Shown here: positions 8,682-16,725 of the stretch, one piece after another | Numbering within the stretch: the stretch's first letter is position 1 | Layout: each line of letters starts with the position of its first letter | Source: Selenomonadaceae bacterium | Lineage (GTDB): Bacteria > Bacillota > Negativicutes > Selenomonadales > Selenomonadaceae | DNA: 33,696 nucleotides | Direction: 5' to 3' | NCBI GenBank assembly: GCA_017455645.1 | Contig: JAFSZS010000227.1 | Location: 1 to 33,696, forward strand | The notes under the pieces: model-generated | The model's database searches: none | The model's input: the letters and a program-made list of their open reading frames with translations, nothing else | What the model was told of the DNA's origin: nothing | Translations under genes and position numbers: made by a program

Positions 8682-11219
8682 TTATTTCAAGTGAATTTTA
8701 TCATATTCGTCAATAGCTTTGGGCAATTTTTTATGTGCCAATCCCTTATCCTTAAGCCAATTTAAAATTTCGTCTTTATTTTGAAATGGATCGCGCTCCT
8801 GTTCTTCAATCAAAATTTTAAGGCAAAAAGAATTAAAATCATCTTCAGCAAAATTTTCTGAAACAAAAACGGCTGTAGAAAATTCGCCTGCAGTTGAAAA
8901 GGAGTGTAAAATTTTAAAATTATCTGCTGAAAGTTTAACAATACTTTCAAGCAAAAAACTATTCCACGAAACCTCAAGGCGCGGCAACCATTCAAAATCA
9001 GGAAAAGTTTTTGCAGACTGCCAGCCGCCGTTGCGTTCCATTGCCAATTTTACATTTTCAACAACCGCCTCAATAATTTCATCAGTAATACCGATTGATT
9101 CGGGTCGACGCAAATAAAATTCATCAACGCGAATAAATTCTGGATTCAAATTTTCAATTAAGGTACTTTTTGAAAGATATTTTATTCCCTGCTCTTCACA
9201 CAAATTTAAAATATCTTCAATTTCAACTTCAGCCCTGTCTTCAATGTATTGCAACAAAATTTTTTTATTGGTAATGCCGGCTATATTTGTAGTCGAAATG
9301 TACGGACGCGAAAAATTGAATTTTTTGCCAAACATATATTTTAAAATTCCAAAAAGCTTTTCGGCATCTTCAATTTTATTTCTGTATAAAAAATCTTGAA
9401 AACGCTCCCAAAACAAATTGTACAAATAACGCGAACTTGCAGGCTTATTTTCGCAGATATTTTGTAAAAATTTTTCAATTTCAGCTGATTCATCTTCTTG
9501 CAAGTTAAGCCGCGTTGAGTGCAAATATTTTCCTTTGCCAATGCAGATAATTTCGGGACAACGTTGCAACAACATTCCAATATTGTGAACTTGAAAAGAA
9601 ATAAATTCAGCCTTAATTTCTTGCGTTGAAACTTCGCCGTTTTTGGCAACAAAATTATTGAATTCCGCTGCCAAATTTAAATCTGCATTTTTCGTAAGAC
9701 AATCTCTGGAAAGAGTGTAAGGGGAACCGCAATATTTTATTGCGCCCTGCAAAATATATTGATTGGTAATTTGCGTGCCGACGAAATTTTCTTTCAGTGC
9801 AGTAAAAATTTCCTTGTAAGGCAAAACTGTACGCTCGGATTTTTCGATATAGTCATTTATCAATAAAATAATTTTTTGCGGAACGTGCAAAAAGTCGGGA
9901 TGCATATATTTTCCGCGACCGCACAACACACCTATTCTGCTTAATATTGCGTCTAAAGCACGTTGCGAAATTGCGTTCTCATAACCAAAAATTTCACGCA
10001 AATAGCGAACAAATCTGTTGTAATGCGTTTCGTCAGCAATTTTGTAGCCGCTCTGAAATATTTCTCTTAAAATGTAACCGCATTGAAATCTCAAAGTTAA
10101 AAATCCTCTGTAAAAAAATTTCCCGCTGTGTTTGTAAATCTGTAAAATTTTTAGTCTCAATAATTCTTCAGAGCAATTTTTCTCTTTAACAATTTGGTTA
10201 ATTTCTTCTTGTAATTCAGATTCACTCAAAATTTTTGGCAAACTATCAATCAATTTATCATAATCAATCATTTTTTTGTTTGCTGTAAAAATAATCGTAT
10301 TTGTTGCCGCGTCAAAACAAAAAACTTTTTTATCTGAAGCAATCTTAGAAATGAAAAACCATAGGGTTTTTGTCGAATCTTCGCCTATAAAATTTTTTAA
10401 ATCTTCAAATGTGACAAAATTTTTTTCGCCAAGCAGTTCACAAACAGAATCAAAAAATTTTTTTAATTTGAGCCCGCTATATTGTGAAAAATTTTTAATG
10501 GCACTATTTTCAATTTGGCGAACTCTTTCACGTGTAATGTTAAGCTCTTTTCCAATTTCTTTCAAAGTTTTACCTACTACGCGCCCGGCAATAATGGCAA
10601 TTTGCTTTTTATTTTTCAAGACAGAACATACCATTTCTTCAGCAAAATTTTTCAAACTGTCTTTATCAAGCAATTCAGGAGTTTCAAAATTTTTTTTGGA
10701 CTCTTCAGGCGTAGTACGAGCAACGCACATAGATTTTAAAAAAATTTTTTCAAGAACTTTAATTACATTGTCAATAGACCCCCTGCCAAAATTTTTTAAT
10801 GCTGAAAGTTCAGGTACAGAATAATTAAGCAATTCACCCAATGTAAAACAATTTTCTCTTTTCAGCAAATTTTGAACGCGGTTATTAAAAGGTAATTCCG
10901 TTACCAAAATATTTTTGTAAGGCTCAAGAGCAACGATATTAAAAATTTCCCGCAAAGTTTGAATTGTTTTGCTATCAGTCTTTTCAGCAAATAAATCAAA
11001 TTCAGATTCATCGAACAAATTTATTTCAGCTGACTTAGAAGCTACAATTTTTTTTATATTTTCAATTTCTTCGCGAGAAGCAAAATATTTTGCACGATAA
11101 GCAATAAAATCCGCCTCGCTTAATTCATCGACAAAAATTTTTCCGGCGTCAGTACAATACTCCAGAAAAGTTTGATATTTGTCTTTAAATTTTGTTGTGA
11201 TTAAAATCCTTTTACTCAT
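8682..11219 (-). CDS. 845-aa protein with RNAP alpha-CTD-like and sigma region 4-like domains
   Basis: First gene of the BREX-like operon, with a good AGAAGGGA site six bases before its ATG. Residues about 103-160 look like the helix-hairpin-helix C-terminal domain of RNA polymerase alpha (TLGELLNYSVPELSALKNFG). Residues about 204-245 look like a sigma-70 region 4 helix-turn-helix (TLKEIGKELNITRERVRQIE). Further on, two segments end in the same pattern, GRGKYMH (434-440) and GKGKYLH (561-567), suggesting repeated winged-helix units. No catalytic motif is visible. It probably binds DNA and could regulate the operon or recognise DNA for the system. It is much longer than any sigma factor or alpha subunit, so it is not a normal transcription subunit. 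The family name is unknown to me. Confidence 0.75.
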   Translation of the reverse strand: MSKRILITTKFKDKYQTFLEYCTDAGKIFVDELSEADFIAYRAKYFASREEIENIKKIVASKSAEINLFDESEFDLFAEKTDSKTIQTLREIFNIVALEPYKNILVTELPFNNRVQNLLKRENCFTLGELLNYSVPELSALKNFGRGSIDNVIKVLEKIFLKSMCVARTTPEESKKNFETPELLDKDSLKNFAEEMVCSVLKNKKQIAIIAGRVVGKTLKEIGKELNITRERVRQIENSAIKNFSQYSGLKLKKFFDSVCELLGEKNFVTFEDLKNFIGEDSTKTLWFFISKIASDKKVFCFDAATNTIIFTANKKMIDYDKLIDSLPKILSESELQEEINQIVKEKNCSEELLRLKILQIYKHSGKFFYRGFLTLRFQCGYILREIFQSGYKIADETHYNRFVRYLREIFGYENAISQRALDAILSRIGVLCGRGKYMHPDFLHVPQKIILLINDYIEKSERTVLPYKEIFTALKENFVGTQITNQYILQGAIKYCGSPYTLSRDCLTKNADLNLAAEFNNFVAKNGEVSTQEIKAEFISFQVHNIGMLLQRCPEIICIGKGKYLHSTRLNLQEDESAEIEKFLQNICENKPASSRYLYNLFWERFQDFLYRNKIEDAEKLFGILKYMFGKKFNFSRPYISTTNIAGITNKKILLQYIEDRAEVEIEDILNLCEEQGIKYLSKSTLIENLNPEFIRVDEFYLRRPESIGITDEIIEAVVENVKLAMERNGGWQSAKTFPDFEWLPRLEVSWNSFLLESIVKLSADNFKILHSFSTAGEFSTAVFVSENFAEDDFNSFCLKILIEEQERDPFQNKDEILNWLKDKGLAHKKLPKAIDEYDKIHLK

Positions 11220-11306
11220 TGAAAATCCCTTCTGTTACATAAAAAATTCAAAAACCGTTACGTTGTTGCACTGTTAAAACTTGGCAGTTATGAATTAAAC
11301 TGAATT

Positions 11307-11321
11307 ATTTTCAGTGAAAAT
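11307..11321. promoter_or_regulatory. Palindrome upstream of the BREX-like operon, possible operator
   Basis: A perfect 7+1+7 palindrome, ATTTTCA-G-TGAAAAT, about 90 bases upstream of the first operon gene. It overlaps a second inverted pair (CTGAA at 11300-11304 and TTCAG at 11310-11314). I found no convincing -35/-10 pair here, so a role as operator is only a suggestion. AT-rich palindromes of this size also arise by chance. Confidence 0.25.
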
Positions 11322-11335
11322 CAGCATTGCTATAA

Positions 11336-11372
11336 AAAAAGATTATCGACTTTTTATCGACAATCTTTTTAA
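11336..11372 (-). terminator. Intrinsic terminator after the small membrane protein gene
   Basis: Read on the minus strand, GAUUGUCGA and UCGAUAAUC pair over nine positions, one of them G-U. The loop is UAAAAAG, and a run of U follows. On the plus strand the same position is an A-C mismatch, so the minus strand is favoured. It closes the transcript of the 11382-11858 gene and separates it from the BREX-like operon downstream. Confidence 0.75.
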
Positions 11373-11381
11373 AAAAATTTT

Positions 11382-11858
11382 TTATTCGACGTTGACGGGG
11401 TGCTTAAAAAAATTCACAACTTCTTTGTACTGCGCTTTTAATTTTTCTGAAATATCGGCTTGAATTGAATCTGCAAGCTCAATAACCGAAATTGAAAAAT
11501 CTTTCCTGCGCGAGGATTCGTCTTTGTGCGGGATTAATTTTTCTATAAATTCAGTGATACTTTCGCCGTGAAAAATATTTCTGCCCGCGGCATAAATCAG
11601 CAAGCCCGCCGTTACGACTGCGGAAATTATCCACGGGACGGCGCGCGTTAAATGTTTGGCAAGGAAGGGAACCAAATTTTGCAGGATTAAAAAAATTGCG
11701 CCCGCCAATATTCCCAAAAATACGCAAAAAAGTTTGAAGGCGAAAGTTGCAACTGAAAAAGTTAAACCAAACGCGGCTAAAAAAAATTTCGCAAGCCCGC
11801 GCAAAATTCCCGCGCCGAATACCAACAAAATTATTATCGTTAAAGCTAACATAAACAT
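11382..11858 (-). CDS. Small membrane protein of unknown function
   Basis: A 158-aa protein not recognised as a named family. Three hydrophobic stretches are visible: about 3-22, 25-60 (long, perhaps two segments) and 75-93. A charged cytoplasmic-type tail follows (about 105-158), which is helical and rich in Lys and Glu. GGGAGGG lies six bases before the ATG. It follows upp on the same strand across a 129-base gap that holds alternative hairpins, and it has its own terminator. Its place beside the defence operon may be chance, since the terminator separates them. Confidence 0.65.
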   Translation of the reverse strand: MFMLALTIIILLVFGAGILRGLAKFFLAAFGLTFSVATFAFKLFCVFLGILAGAIFLILQNLVPFLAKHLTRAVPWIISAVVTAGLLIYAAGRNIFHGESITEFIEKLIPHKDESSRRKDFSISVIELADSIQADISEKLKAQYKEVVNFFKHPVNVE

Positions 11859-11898
11859 TGCCGACCCTCCCTAACTAAAAAATAAGCCCGTAAAGGCA

Positions 11899-11934
11899 CT
11901 TGAGAGCCTCCAGAATCGTTTCTCAAGGCTCAAG
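11899..11934 (-). promoter_or_regulatory. Leader with two competing hairpins before the membrane protein gene
   Basis: Two pairings exclude one another. AGCCT (905-909) with AGGCT (926-930) extends through a two-base bulge to CTTG/CAAG (899-902/931-934). The alternative is TTGAGA (900-905) with TCTCAA (921-926). Positions are given as the last three digits after 11. No U-run follows either, so neither is a plain terminator. A regulatory role is possible but unproven. Confidence 0.25.
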
Positions 11935-11987
11935 GGTAGATTTATATCAAAAAGTTTGACACCCGCCTTAAAATCAATCCTACGCGT

Positions 11988-12608
11988 TTACAGCGTGTCA
12001 AAAATTCTGTCGCCCGCGTCGCCGAGCCCCGGCACAATGTAAGCATTTTCGTTTAAACTTTCGTCAACTGCCGCCGTGTAAATCGGTATTTCGGGATGGT
12101 CGCCGGAAATTTTTTTAATACCTTCCGGCGCGGCAATTATGCAGACAAAAACAATATCTTTTGCGCCGGCGTCTTTCAGCATTTGCAACGCCGCCGAGGA
12201 ACTGCCGCCCGTTGCCAACATTGGATCAACCACAATTATTTTTTTTGAAGAAATATTCGGCGGCAACTTTTTATAATATTCAATCGGCTTATGTGTAGTT
12301 TCGTCACGAACAAGCCCAATATGTCCAACTGCCGCGTTCGGTAAAACTTTCAACGCGCCGCTAACCATTCCGAGCCCTGCGCGAAGTATCGGCACAATTC
12401 CAAATTCTTCAGCCAAAATTTTTGCCTTGCATTTGGTAATTGGCGTTTCAATTTCAATTTCTTGCAGCTTAAAATTTTTGGCAACTTCATAAATCATAAA
12501 AGTTGCAATTTCTTCGACTGCTTGCCGAAAATCTTTGGCGGGCGTTTCTTTTCGCCGCATTAAAGTTAATCTGTCTTTCAAAATTGGGTGAAAAATTTCT
12601 TGAATCAT
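11988..12608 (-). CDS. upp: Uracil phosphoribosyltransferase
   Basis: Joins uracil and PRPP to make UMP in pyrimidine salvage. The 206-aa protein has the PRPP-binding loop VVDPMLATGGSSSAAL (about 126-141) and the family start MIQEIFHPILKDRLTLMR. It is full length for the family. The frame extends seven codons further upstream, but the ATG at 12608 has GGGAAGTG at normal spacing and fits the conserved N-terminus. It lies downstream of pdxK, separated by a broken copy of the pdxK end whose stop is 13 bases before this start. That suggests pdxK and upp were once nearly contiguous. Confidence 0.95.
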   Translation of the reverse strand: MIQEIFHPILKDRLTLMRRKETPAKDFRQAVEEIATFMIYEVAKNFKLQEIEIETPITKCKAKILAEEFGIVPILRAGLGMVSGALKVLPNAAVGHIGLVRDETTHKPIEYYKKLPPNISSKKIIVVDPMLATGGSSSAALQMLKDAGAKDIVFVCIIAAPEGIKKISGDHPEIPIYTAAVDESLNENAYIVPGLGDAGDRIFDTL

Positions 12609-12621
12609 TGTAACACTTCCC

Positions 12622-12723
12622 TTAAGCAAGCTCGGTTAAAAATTCTTCAAAGGGCAATCCGTAATTCCACGGCAGATTTAAATTTTCTGCGTGCAAAATG
12701 CATTGGTAACAAAATCAGCCGCC
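12622..12723 (-). pseudogene. Broken duplicate of the 3' end of pdxK
   Basis: About 91 bases (12633-12723) match the last 30 codons of the intact pdxK about 140 bases away, with roughly four substitutions and one missing base. The lost A in the AAATGC stretch shifts the frame, so the copy cannot be read through. Beyond the match it ends in its own stop (codons for LTELA, then TAA) just before the upp ribosome site. This end, not the intact gene's, may be the ancestral junction with upp. At the other border the match stops abruptly at an AT-rich 40-base spacer. Confidence 0.85.
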
Positions 12724-12761
12724 TAAAATTTTTTATTGTACTTTTGGAAAGTACAGAAATT

Positions 12762-13589
12762 TTATATCAATTCGGTTAAAAATTCTTCAAAAGGCAAGCC
12801 GTAATTCCACGGCAGATTTAAATTTTCTGCGTGCAAAATGCATTTGGTAACAAAGTCAGCCGCCTTGCGTACAGCCGCGGTTAAATCTTCGCAGTTCATA
12901 ATCGACGCGGCAACAATCGCAAAAAATACGTCGCCCGTACCGGAGCGGTCACTGCCCAATTTTTTTGAAGTAACAAAATTAATCTTGCCGTTATCGTAAA
13001 CAAAATTTGTAATGTTGGAGCCGTCGTCCGCGTCAAGGTTTACGCCGGTTATCACAACTTGCCCGCCGCGCGTTTTCGCCGCAATATTCGCCGCCATTGT
13101 TGCCAAATCTGAATCTGAAATAATTCCGTCCGCAGGGTAGGGAATATTTAAAAGTTCGCAAGCTTCGGTTAAATTCGGCGTCACTAAATCTGCAAAGTGC
13201 AAAAGTTTTCTCATTTCAATGCACATTTCCCGCGTATACGAAGCATAAATTTTGCCGTGGTCGCCCATAACCGGATCAATTAAAATTTGCGCGTTGGAAT
13301 TTTTTAAAAAGTTGCTGACAATTTCAATTTGCGCCGCCGAGCCCAAAAATCCCGTTGCAATGCCGTCAAATTCCAGATTATTCAACCGCCAACTTTTTAT
13401 GTAAGCGTTCATTCTGTCTGTAAAGTCGTCCATAAAATAATTTTTGTAACCGGTATGCACTGACAAAATCGCCGTCGGCAACGGGCAAACTTGAATTTTT
13501 AAAGCTGAAATTATCGGCAATTCAACTGTTACCGAGCAACGCCCAAATCCCGTTATGTCATTTATCAGAGCCAATTTTTTTTGTTTCAA
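12762..13589 (-). CDS. pdxK: Pyridoxal/pyridoxine kinase
   Basis: Phosphorylates vitamin B6 vitamers in the salvage route to pyridoxal phosphate. The ribokinase-fold signatures are LINDITGFGRCSV near the start, DLVTPNLTEA in the middle and the catalytic GSDRSGTGD near residue 220. The frame is open to 13661, but that would run into queF. TTG at 13589, eight bases after GGGGGA, gives MKQKKLALINDITGFG and 275 aa, the family's usual length. Which B6 form it prefers cannot be read from the sequence. The last 30 codons are repeated in broken form just downstream. Confidence 0.9.
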   Translation of the reverse strand: MKQKKLALINDITGFGRCSVTVELPIISALKIQVCPLPTAILSVHTGYKNYFMDDFTDRMNAYIKSWRLNNLEFDGIATGFLGSAAQIEIVSNFLKNSNAQILIDPVMGDHGKIYASYTREMCIEMRKLLHFADLVTPNLTEACELLNIPYPADGIISDSDLATMAANIAAKTRGGQVVITGVNLDADDGSNITNFVYDNGKINFVTSKKLGSDRSGTGDVFFAIVAASIMNCEDLTAAVRKAADFVTKCILHAENLNLPWNYGLPFEEFLTELI

Positions 13590-13605
13590 AAATTTTTCCC
13601 CCAAA

Positions 13606-14043
13606 TTATTCGTGCGCCGCCAAACGATTTTTCGCCATTTCCTCAAATTCGCCGCGCCCAAAATTTACAAAAGGTTCAATCGAAATTCCGCCGCGCACTT
13701 TAAAATTTCCTTCAATTTCCAAATAGAGCGGGTTCAAAAGTTTTATTAAATCGTCGGCAATTCGATTTACAACTTCTTCATGAAAAATTCCAACATTGCG
13801 AAAACTCATTAAATAAAGTTTCAAGCTTTTACTTTCAACAAGTTTTTCGTCGGGAATGTAGCGAATTTTCAACGCGGCAAAATCCGGCTGTCCTGTTACG
13901 GGACAAACGCAAGTAAATTCTTCGCAGTTTAACTTTACAAAATAATTTCGCGCAGAATTTTTATTGGGTATTGCCTCCAAAATTTCCGGCTTGTACTCAA
14001 ATGTATAATCAGTTTTTTTCCCTAAACTTTTTAATTCGCTCAT
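13606..14043 (-). CDS. queF: NADPH-dependent 7-cyano-7-deazaguanine reductase
   Basis: Reduces preQ0 to preQ1 in the queuosine tRNA modification pathway. At 145 aa it is the short, single-domain (type I) QueF. It shows the nucleophile region [12 protein letters not shown] and the substrate motif [14 protein letters not shown]. Its ATG overlaps the tsaD stop by four bases, so translation is probably coupled. No other queuosine gene is in the window. It sits between two tRNA/cofactor genes in the long minus-strand operon. Confidence 0.95.
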   Translation of the reverse strand: MSELKSLGKKTDYTFEYKPEILEAIPNKNSARNYFVKLNCEEFTCVCPVTGQPDFAALKIRYIPDEKLVESKSLKLYLMSFRNVGIFHEEVVNRIADDLIKLLNPLYLEIEGNFKVRGGISIEPFVNFGRGEFEEMAKNRLAAHE

Positions 14044-15062
14044 TTTTTTACACCTTCAAAAGTCAAATTAGGTACAGCGTTTAAAGTAAGCGGCGCGAAA
14101 TCTTTTTTCAGCGATTGATAGTAACCGCGGCAAGCAATCATTGCGGCGTTGTCAGTGCAGAGGATTTTTGACGGGTAAAAAAATTCCAAGCCGTGACTTT
14201 CACAAACTGCGCGAAGATTTTTTTCAAGTGAAGAATTGGCAGCCACGCCGCCCGCAAGTACAATTTTTTTCAAGTTGAAATTTCCCGCCGCGTCAACAGT
14301 TTTTTCAATCAGTGAATCGACAACCGCCTTTTGAAAACTTGCGGCAACGTCAGCATTGTTGACAGTTTCGCCCTTCATATGAGCAGAATTTAAATGGTTG
14401 AGCACGGAAGATTTTAAGCCGCTGAAACTGAAATCAAATTCAGAAACTTTTGGGCGCGGAAAATCTATAGCATCAGCGTTGCCGATTTTTGCAAGCTTGT
14501 CAATTTCGGGACCGCCGGGATAAGGCAAATTCATAACGCGCGCAATTTTATCGAACGCTTCGCCCGCCGCGTCGTCGCGTGTTTGCCCCAAAAGTTCAAA
14601 GGCGTTGTAGTCATTCATTTTAATTAACGCGGTATGTCCGCCGGAAACTACCAACGCCAAAAAAGGCGGCGTCAATTCCGGTGAACTCAAAAAATTTGCG
14701 AAAATGTGTCCTTCCAAATGATTCACGGCAACCAGCGGAATTTTTAAAGCAAACGCCAAAGTTTTTGCCGCGGAAACTCCAACCAACAACGCGCCGACAA
14801 GTCCCGGTCCGTACGTTACGGCAATTTGATTTATTTCAGAAAGTTGCACGCCGGATTTATTAATTGCCTCGTCGATAACCGGCATAATATTTACAATGTG
14901 TTTTCTGGACGCAATTTCCGGTACGACGCCGCCAAATTTTTGGTGCAAAGGTATTTGAGTTGAAATGACATTTGAAAGTATTTCCCGCCCGTCGCGCAGG
15001 ACAGCCGCCGCCGTTTCATCGCAACTTGTTTCAATCCCCAATGTTAAAATTTTTTTATCCAC
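14040..15062 (-). CDS. tsaD: tRNA N6-threonylcarbamoyladenosine transferase subunit TsaD
   Basis: Transfers threonylcarbamoyl to A37 of ANN-decoding tRNAs, with TsaB and TsaE encoded upstream. The 340-aa protein has [13 protein letters not shown] at the start, the metal-binding HxxxH in [11 protein letters not shown], and the ATP-site stretch [10 protein letters not shown]. The start is GTG at 15062. The purine-rich heptamer repeat just upstream (AGGGAGT twice) supplies the only Shine-Dalgarno-like sequence, with the first AGGGAG nine bases before the GTG. Here a repeat element seems to serve as the ribosome site of an essential gene. Confidence 0.95.
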   Translation of the reverse strand: MDKKILTLGIETSCDETAAAVLRDGREILSNVISTQIPLHQKFGGVVPEIASRKHIVNIMPVIDEAINKSGVQLSEINQIAVTYGPGLVGALLVGVSAAKTLAFALKIPLVAVNHLEGHIFANFLSSPELTPPFLALVVSGGHTALIKMNDYNAFELLGQTRDDAAGEAFDKIARVMNLPYPGGPEIDKLAKIGNADAIDFPRPKVSEFDFSFSGLKSSVLNHLNSAHMKGETVNNADVAASFQKAVVDSLIEKTVDAAGNFNLKKIVLAGGVAANSSLEKNLRAVCESHGLEFFYPSKILCTDNAAMIACRGYYQSLKKDFAPLTLNAVPNLTFEGVKK

Positions 15063-15165
15063 TACTCCCTACTCCCTATTGCCTATTGCCTTTTATGTGT
15101 GCTTGCGTGCACACGGACGCTAAAAACTACTGCCTTTTGCCTTTTGCCTTTTGCCTATTCCCTAA
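15061..15165. repeat. Heptamer repeats flanking a hairpin between rimI and tsaD
   Basis: Seven-base units are repeated on both sides of the gap. On the minus strand these are GGCAAAA three times (15131-15153 area), then AGGCAAT twice and AGGGAGT twice near tsaD. Between them GTGTGC (15097-15102) and GCACAC (15109-15114) form a short hairpin. The left array encodes the last 11 or so codons of rimI, beginning at the same TTTAGGGAAT word seen at 20.03-20.09 kb. The right array holds the tsaD ribosome site. These look like short tandem heptamer repeats that spread into gene borders. Confidence 0.7.
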
Positions 15166-15603
15166 ATCAGTATTCCACATTATTAAAGCGTCTTCGCCGT
15201 TGTCAACATAATATTTTTTACGCCGCCCGACGCTTTTTAAGCCGAAACTTTCATAGAGTTTAACAGCCGCGGTATTTGAAGGGCGTACTTCCAAAGTTAC
15301 GGCATTTGCGCCGCGCTCCTTGCAAATTTTCAGCAATTCGCCAAAAAGTTTTGTACCGACGCCGCGCCCGCGGTATTCCTGCAAAACTGCCACGCTCATA
15401 ACTTCAGCCTCATTGAAGGCAAGCCACGCGCCCGCGTAGGCAATAATTTTTTTGTCAAGTTCGCCCACAATGTAAACCGTATTTTCACGCTGTACAACTT
15501 CGTAAAAAGTATCACGTTTCCACGGCAGCGCGAAAGATTTTATTTCAATTTCTGAAACTGCATCAGCGTCCGCGGGCGTCATTTTTCTGAAGGTAATTTG
15601 CAT
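15127..15603 (-). CDS. rimI: GNAT acetyltransferase, RimI-like
   Basis: Probable N-terminal alanine acetyltransferase of ribosomal protein S18. It is a 158-aa GNAT protein with the acetyl-CoA loop EYRGRGVGTKL and the RimI-type ending NTAAVKLYESFGLKSVGRRKKYY. ATG at 15603 with AGAGGA six bases upstream is preferred to a start eight codons earlier. Its beginning overlaps the end of the upstream paralogue by 25 bases. The last residues (LGNRQKAKGKRQ) are encoded by the heptamer repeat and are not family sequence. Location beside tsaB/tsaD is the usual Firmicutes arrangement. Confidence 0.85.
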   Translation of the reverse strand: MQITFRKMTPADADAVSEIEIKSFALPWKRDTFYEVVQRENTVYIVGELDKKIIAYAGAWLAFNEAEVMSVAVLQEYRGRGVGTKLFGELLKICKERGANAVTLEVRPSNTAAVKLYESFGLKSVGRRKKYYVDNGEDALIMWNTDLGNRQKAKGKRQ

Positions 15604-16064
15604 TTTAAATCCTCTAACTTTGCGCACATTGTCAAGGCGTCTTCGCCCGTCACGTAGTAGCGTTTGATTCGCCCGACGATTTTAAAGCCGAATTTTTGGT
15701 AAATGTGCAGGGCGGGGACGTTGCTTACTCGAACTTCAAAAATCATTGACTTTGCGCCGCGCATTTTGGCAATTTTAATTATTTCAGTCAAAATTTTTTT
15801 ACCGACGCCGCGCCCTTGAAATTCCGGCAAAACTGCGATAGTCATACCTTCCGCCTCGTCAAGATAAATTTTTATTCCGGCGCAGGCAATTATTTTACCT
15901 TCAATTTCGCCAACAATATAATCTGAATGTTCGTCGCGCAGTTCCTCAAGAAAAAAATCTTCGTCCCAGCCGTCCTCTTCAAAACAAATTTCATCCATTT
16001 CAGCAACGGCTTCAACGTCAGAAATTTGCATTGGTCTAAAAATTATTTCTGCCGCTGTTCCCAT
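15579..16064 (-). CDS. Second RimI-like GNAT acetyltransferase
   Basis: A 161-aa GNAT protein clearly related to the neighbour just downstream: both have EAE-MTIAVLPEF/EVMSVAVLQEY, then GRGVG, then a -YY-GEDAL- ending. It carries the acetyl-CoA loop EFQGRGVGKKI. The ATG at 16064 lies inside the end of tsaB and has no strong ribosome site, so coupling to tsaB is likely and the start is slightly uncertain. It is probably the product of an old tandem duplication of rimI; which copy acetylates S18 cannot be told. Confidence 0.8.
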   Translation of the reverse strand: MGTAAEIIFRPMQISDVEAVAEMDEICFEEDGWDEDFFLEELRDEHSDYIVGEIEGKIIACAGIKIYLDEAEGMTIAVLPEFQGRGVGKKILTEIIKIAKMRGAKSMIFEVRVSNVPALHIYQKFGFKIVGRIKRYYVTGEDALTMCAKLEDLKCKLPSEK

Positions 16065-16714
16065 AATTCTTCAGCCTCCGAGCGGCGAATGTAAAGCGGC
16101 TCAATATTCATAACGTTAGAAATTTCGCCCGCGTCGATTAAAACTTTGCCGAACATTGCCACATTGACTGCGCGAGGCATTCTGCAATTTATTGGCGCAA
16201 TTTTTACATTTGGCGGCAAGTCGATTTTAATTTTGTGTAAAACATCGCCGCACAAAAAAATTTCTGCGTCAATTTTGCCCGCGTCTCTGACAATGTCATC
16301 AATATTTTTAATTCCAACGCCACTGAAAGCGCGGCAATTTTTAAATCTTTGAAAGTAGGCGCGGTTTTTCTGCGCGTCAAGCATTGGAATAACCACGGCG
16401 TTATTTGTCGGAAAGTGAAAAGAAATTGCCTGCAAAGTTGGAACGCCGATAATTTTTGTCTGCCACGCGTAGGATAAAGCTTTTGCGGTTGCAAGCCCGA
16501 TTCTCAAGCCTGTAAAAGAGCCGGGACCAATGCTTACTGCAAGGGCGTCAACCGTTTCAACGCCAGAAATTTTTAAAGCCTGTTCAATTTGCGGCAATAA
16601 AGTTTCAGAGTGCGTCAATTTTGCTTCCTGCGAAATTTCGGCAAGAATTTTTTCATCAGATACGACAGCCACGCTCGCTACACGCGTTGCCGCTTCAATT
16701 CCCAAAATTATCAA
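16043..16714 (-). CDS. tsaB: tRNA threonylcarbamoyladenosine biosynthesis protein TsaB
   Basis: Non-catalytic partner of TsaD in the t6A complex. The 223-aa protein has the ASKHA-fold start ILGIEAATRVASVAV and the TsaB hallmark SIGPGSFTGLRIGLATAKAL. The start is TTG at 16714, seven bases after GGGGG. It lies 11 bases downstream of tsaE and overlaps the next gene by 22 bases, giving a compact tsaE-tsaB-GNAT-rimI-tsaD operon. Confidence 0.95.
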   Translation of the reverse strand: MIILGIEAATRVASVAVVSDEKILAEISQEAKLTHSETLLPQIEQALKISGVETVDALAVSIGPGSFTGLRIGLATAKALSYAWQTKIIGVPTLQAISFHFPTNNAVVIPMLDAQKNRAYFQRFKNCRAFSGVGIKNIDDIVRDAGKIDAEIFLCGDVLHKIKIDLPPNVKIAPINCRMPRAVNVAMFGKVLIDAGEISNVMNIEPLYIRRSEAEELWEQRQK

Positions 16715-16725
16715 ACTTTCGCCCC

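Noticed and set aside
10276-10824. Plus-strand open frame of about 180 codons
   Set aside because: It lies opposite the well-supported 845-aa gene, has low-complexity Phe/Ser/Lys composition and no sensible ribosome site; it is a shadow of the real gene.
12736-12752. Seven-base hairpin with three-base loop between pdxK and its broken copy, as a terminator
   Set aside because: It is followed on the minus strand by an A-rich stretch and not a U-run, so termination is unlikely.
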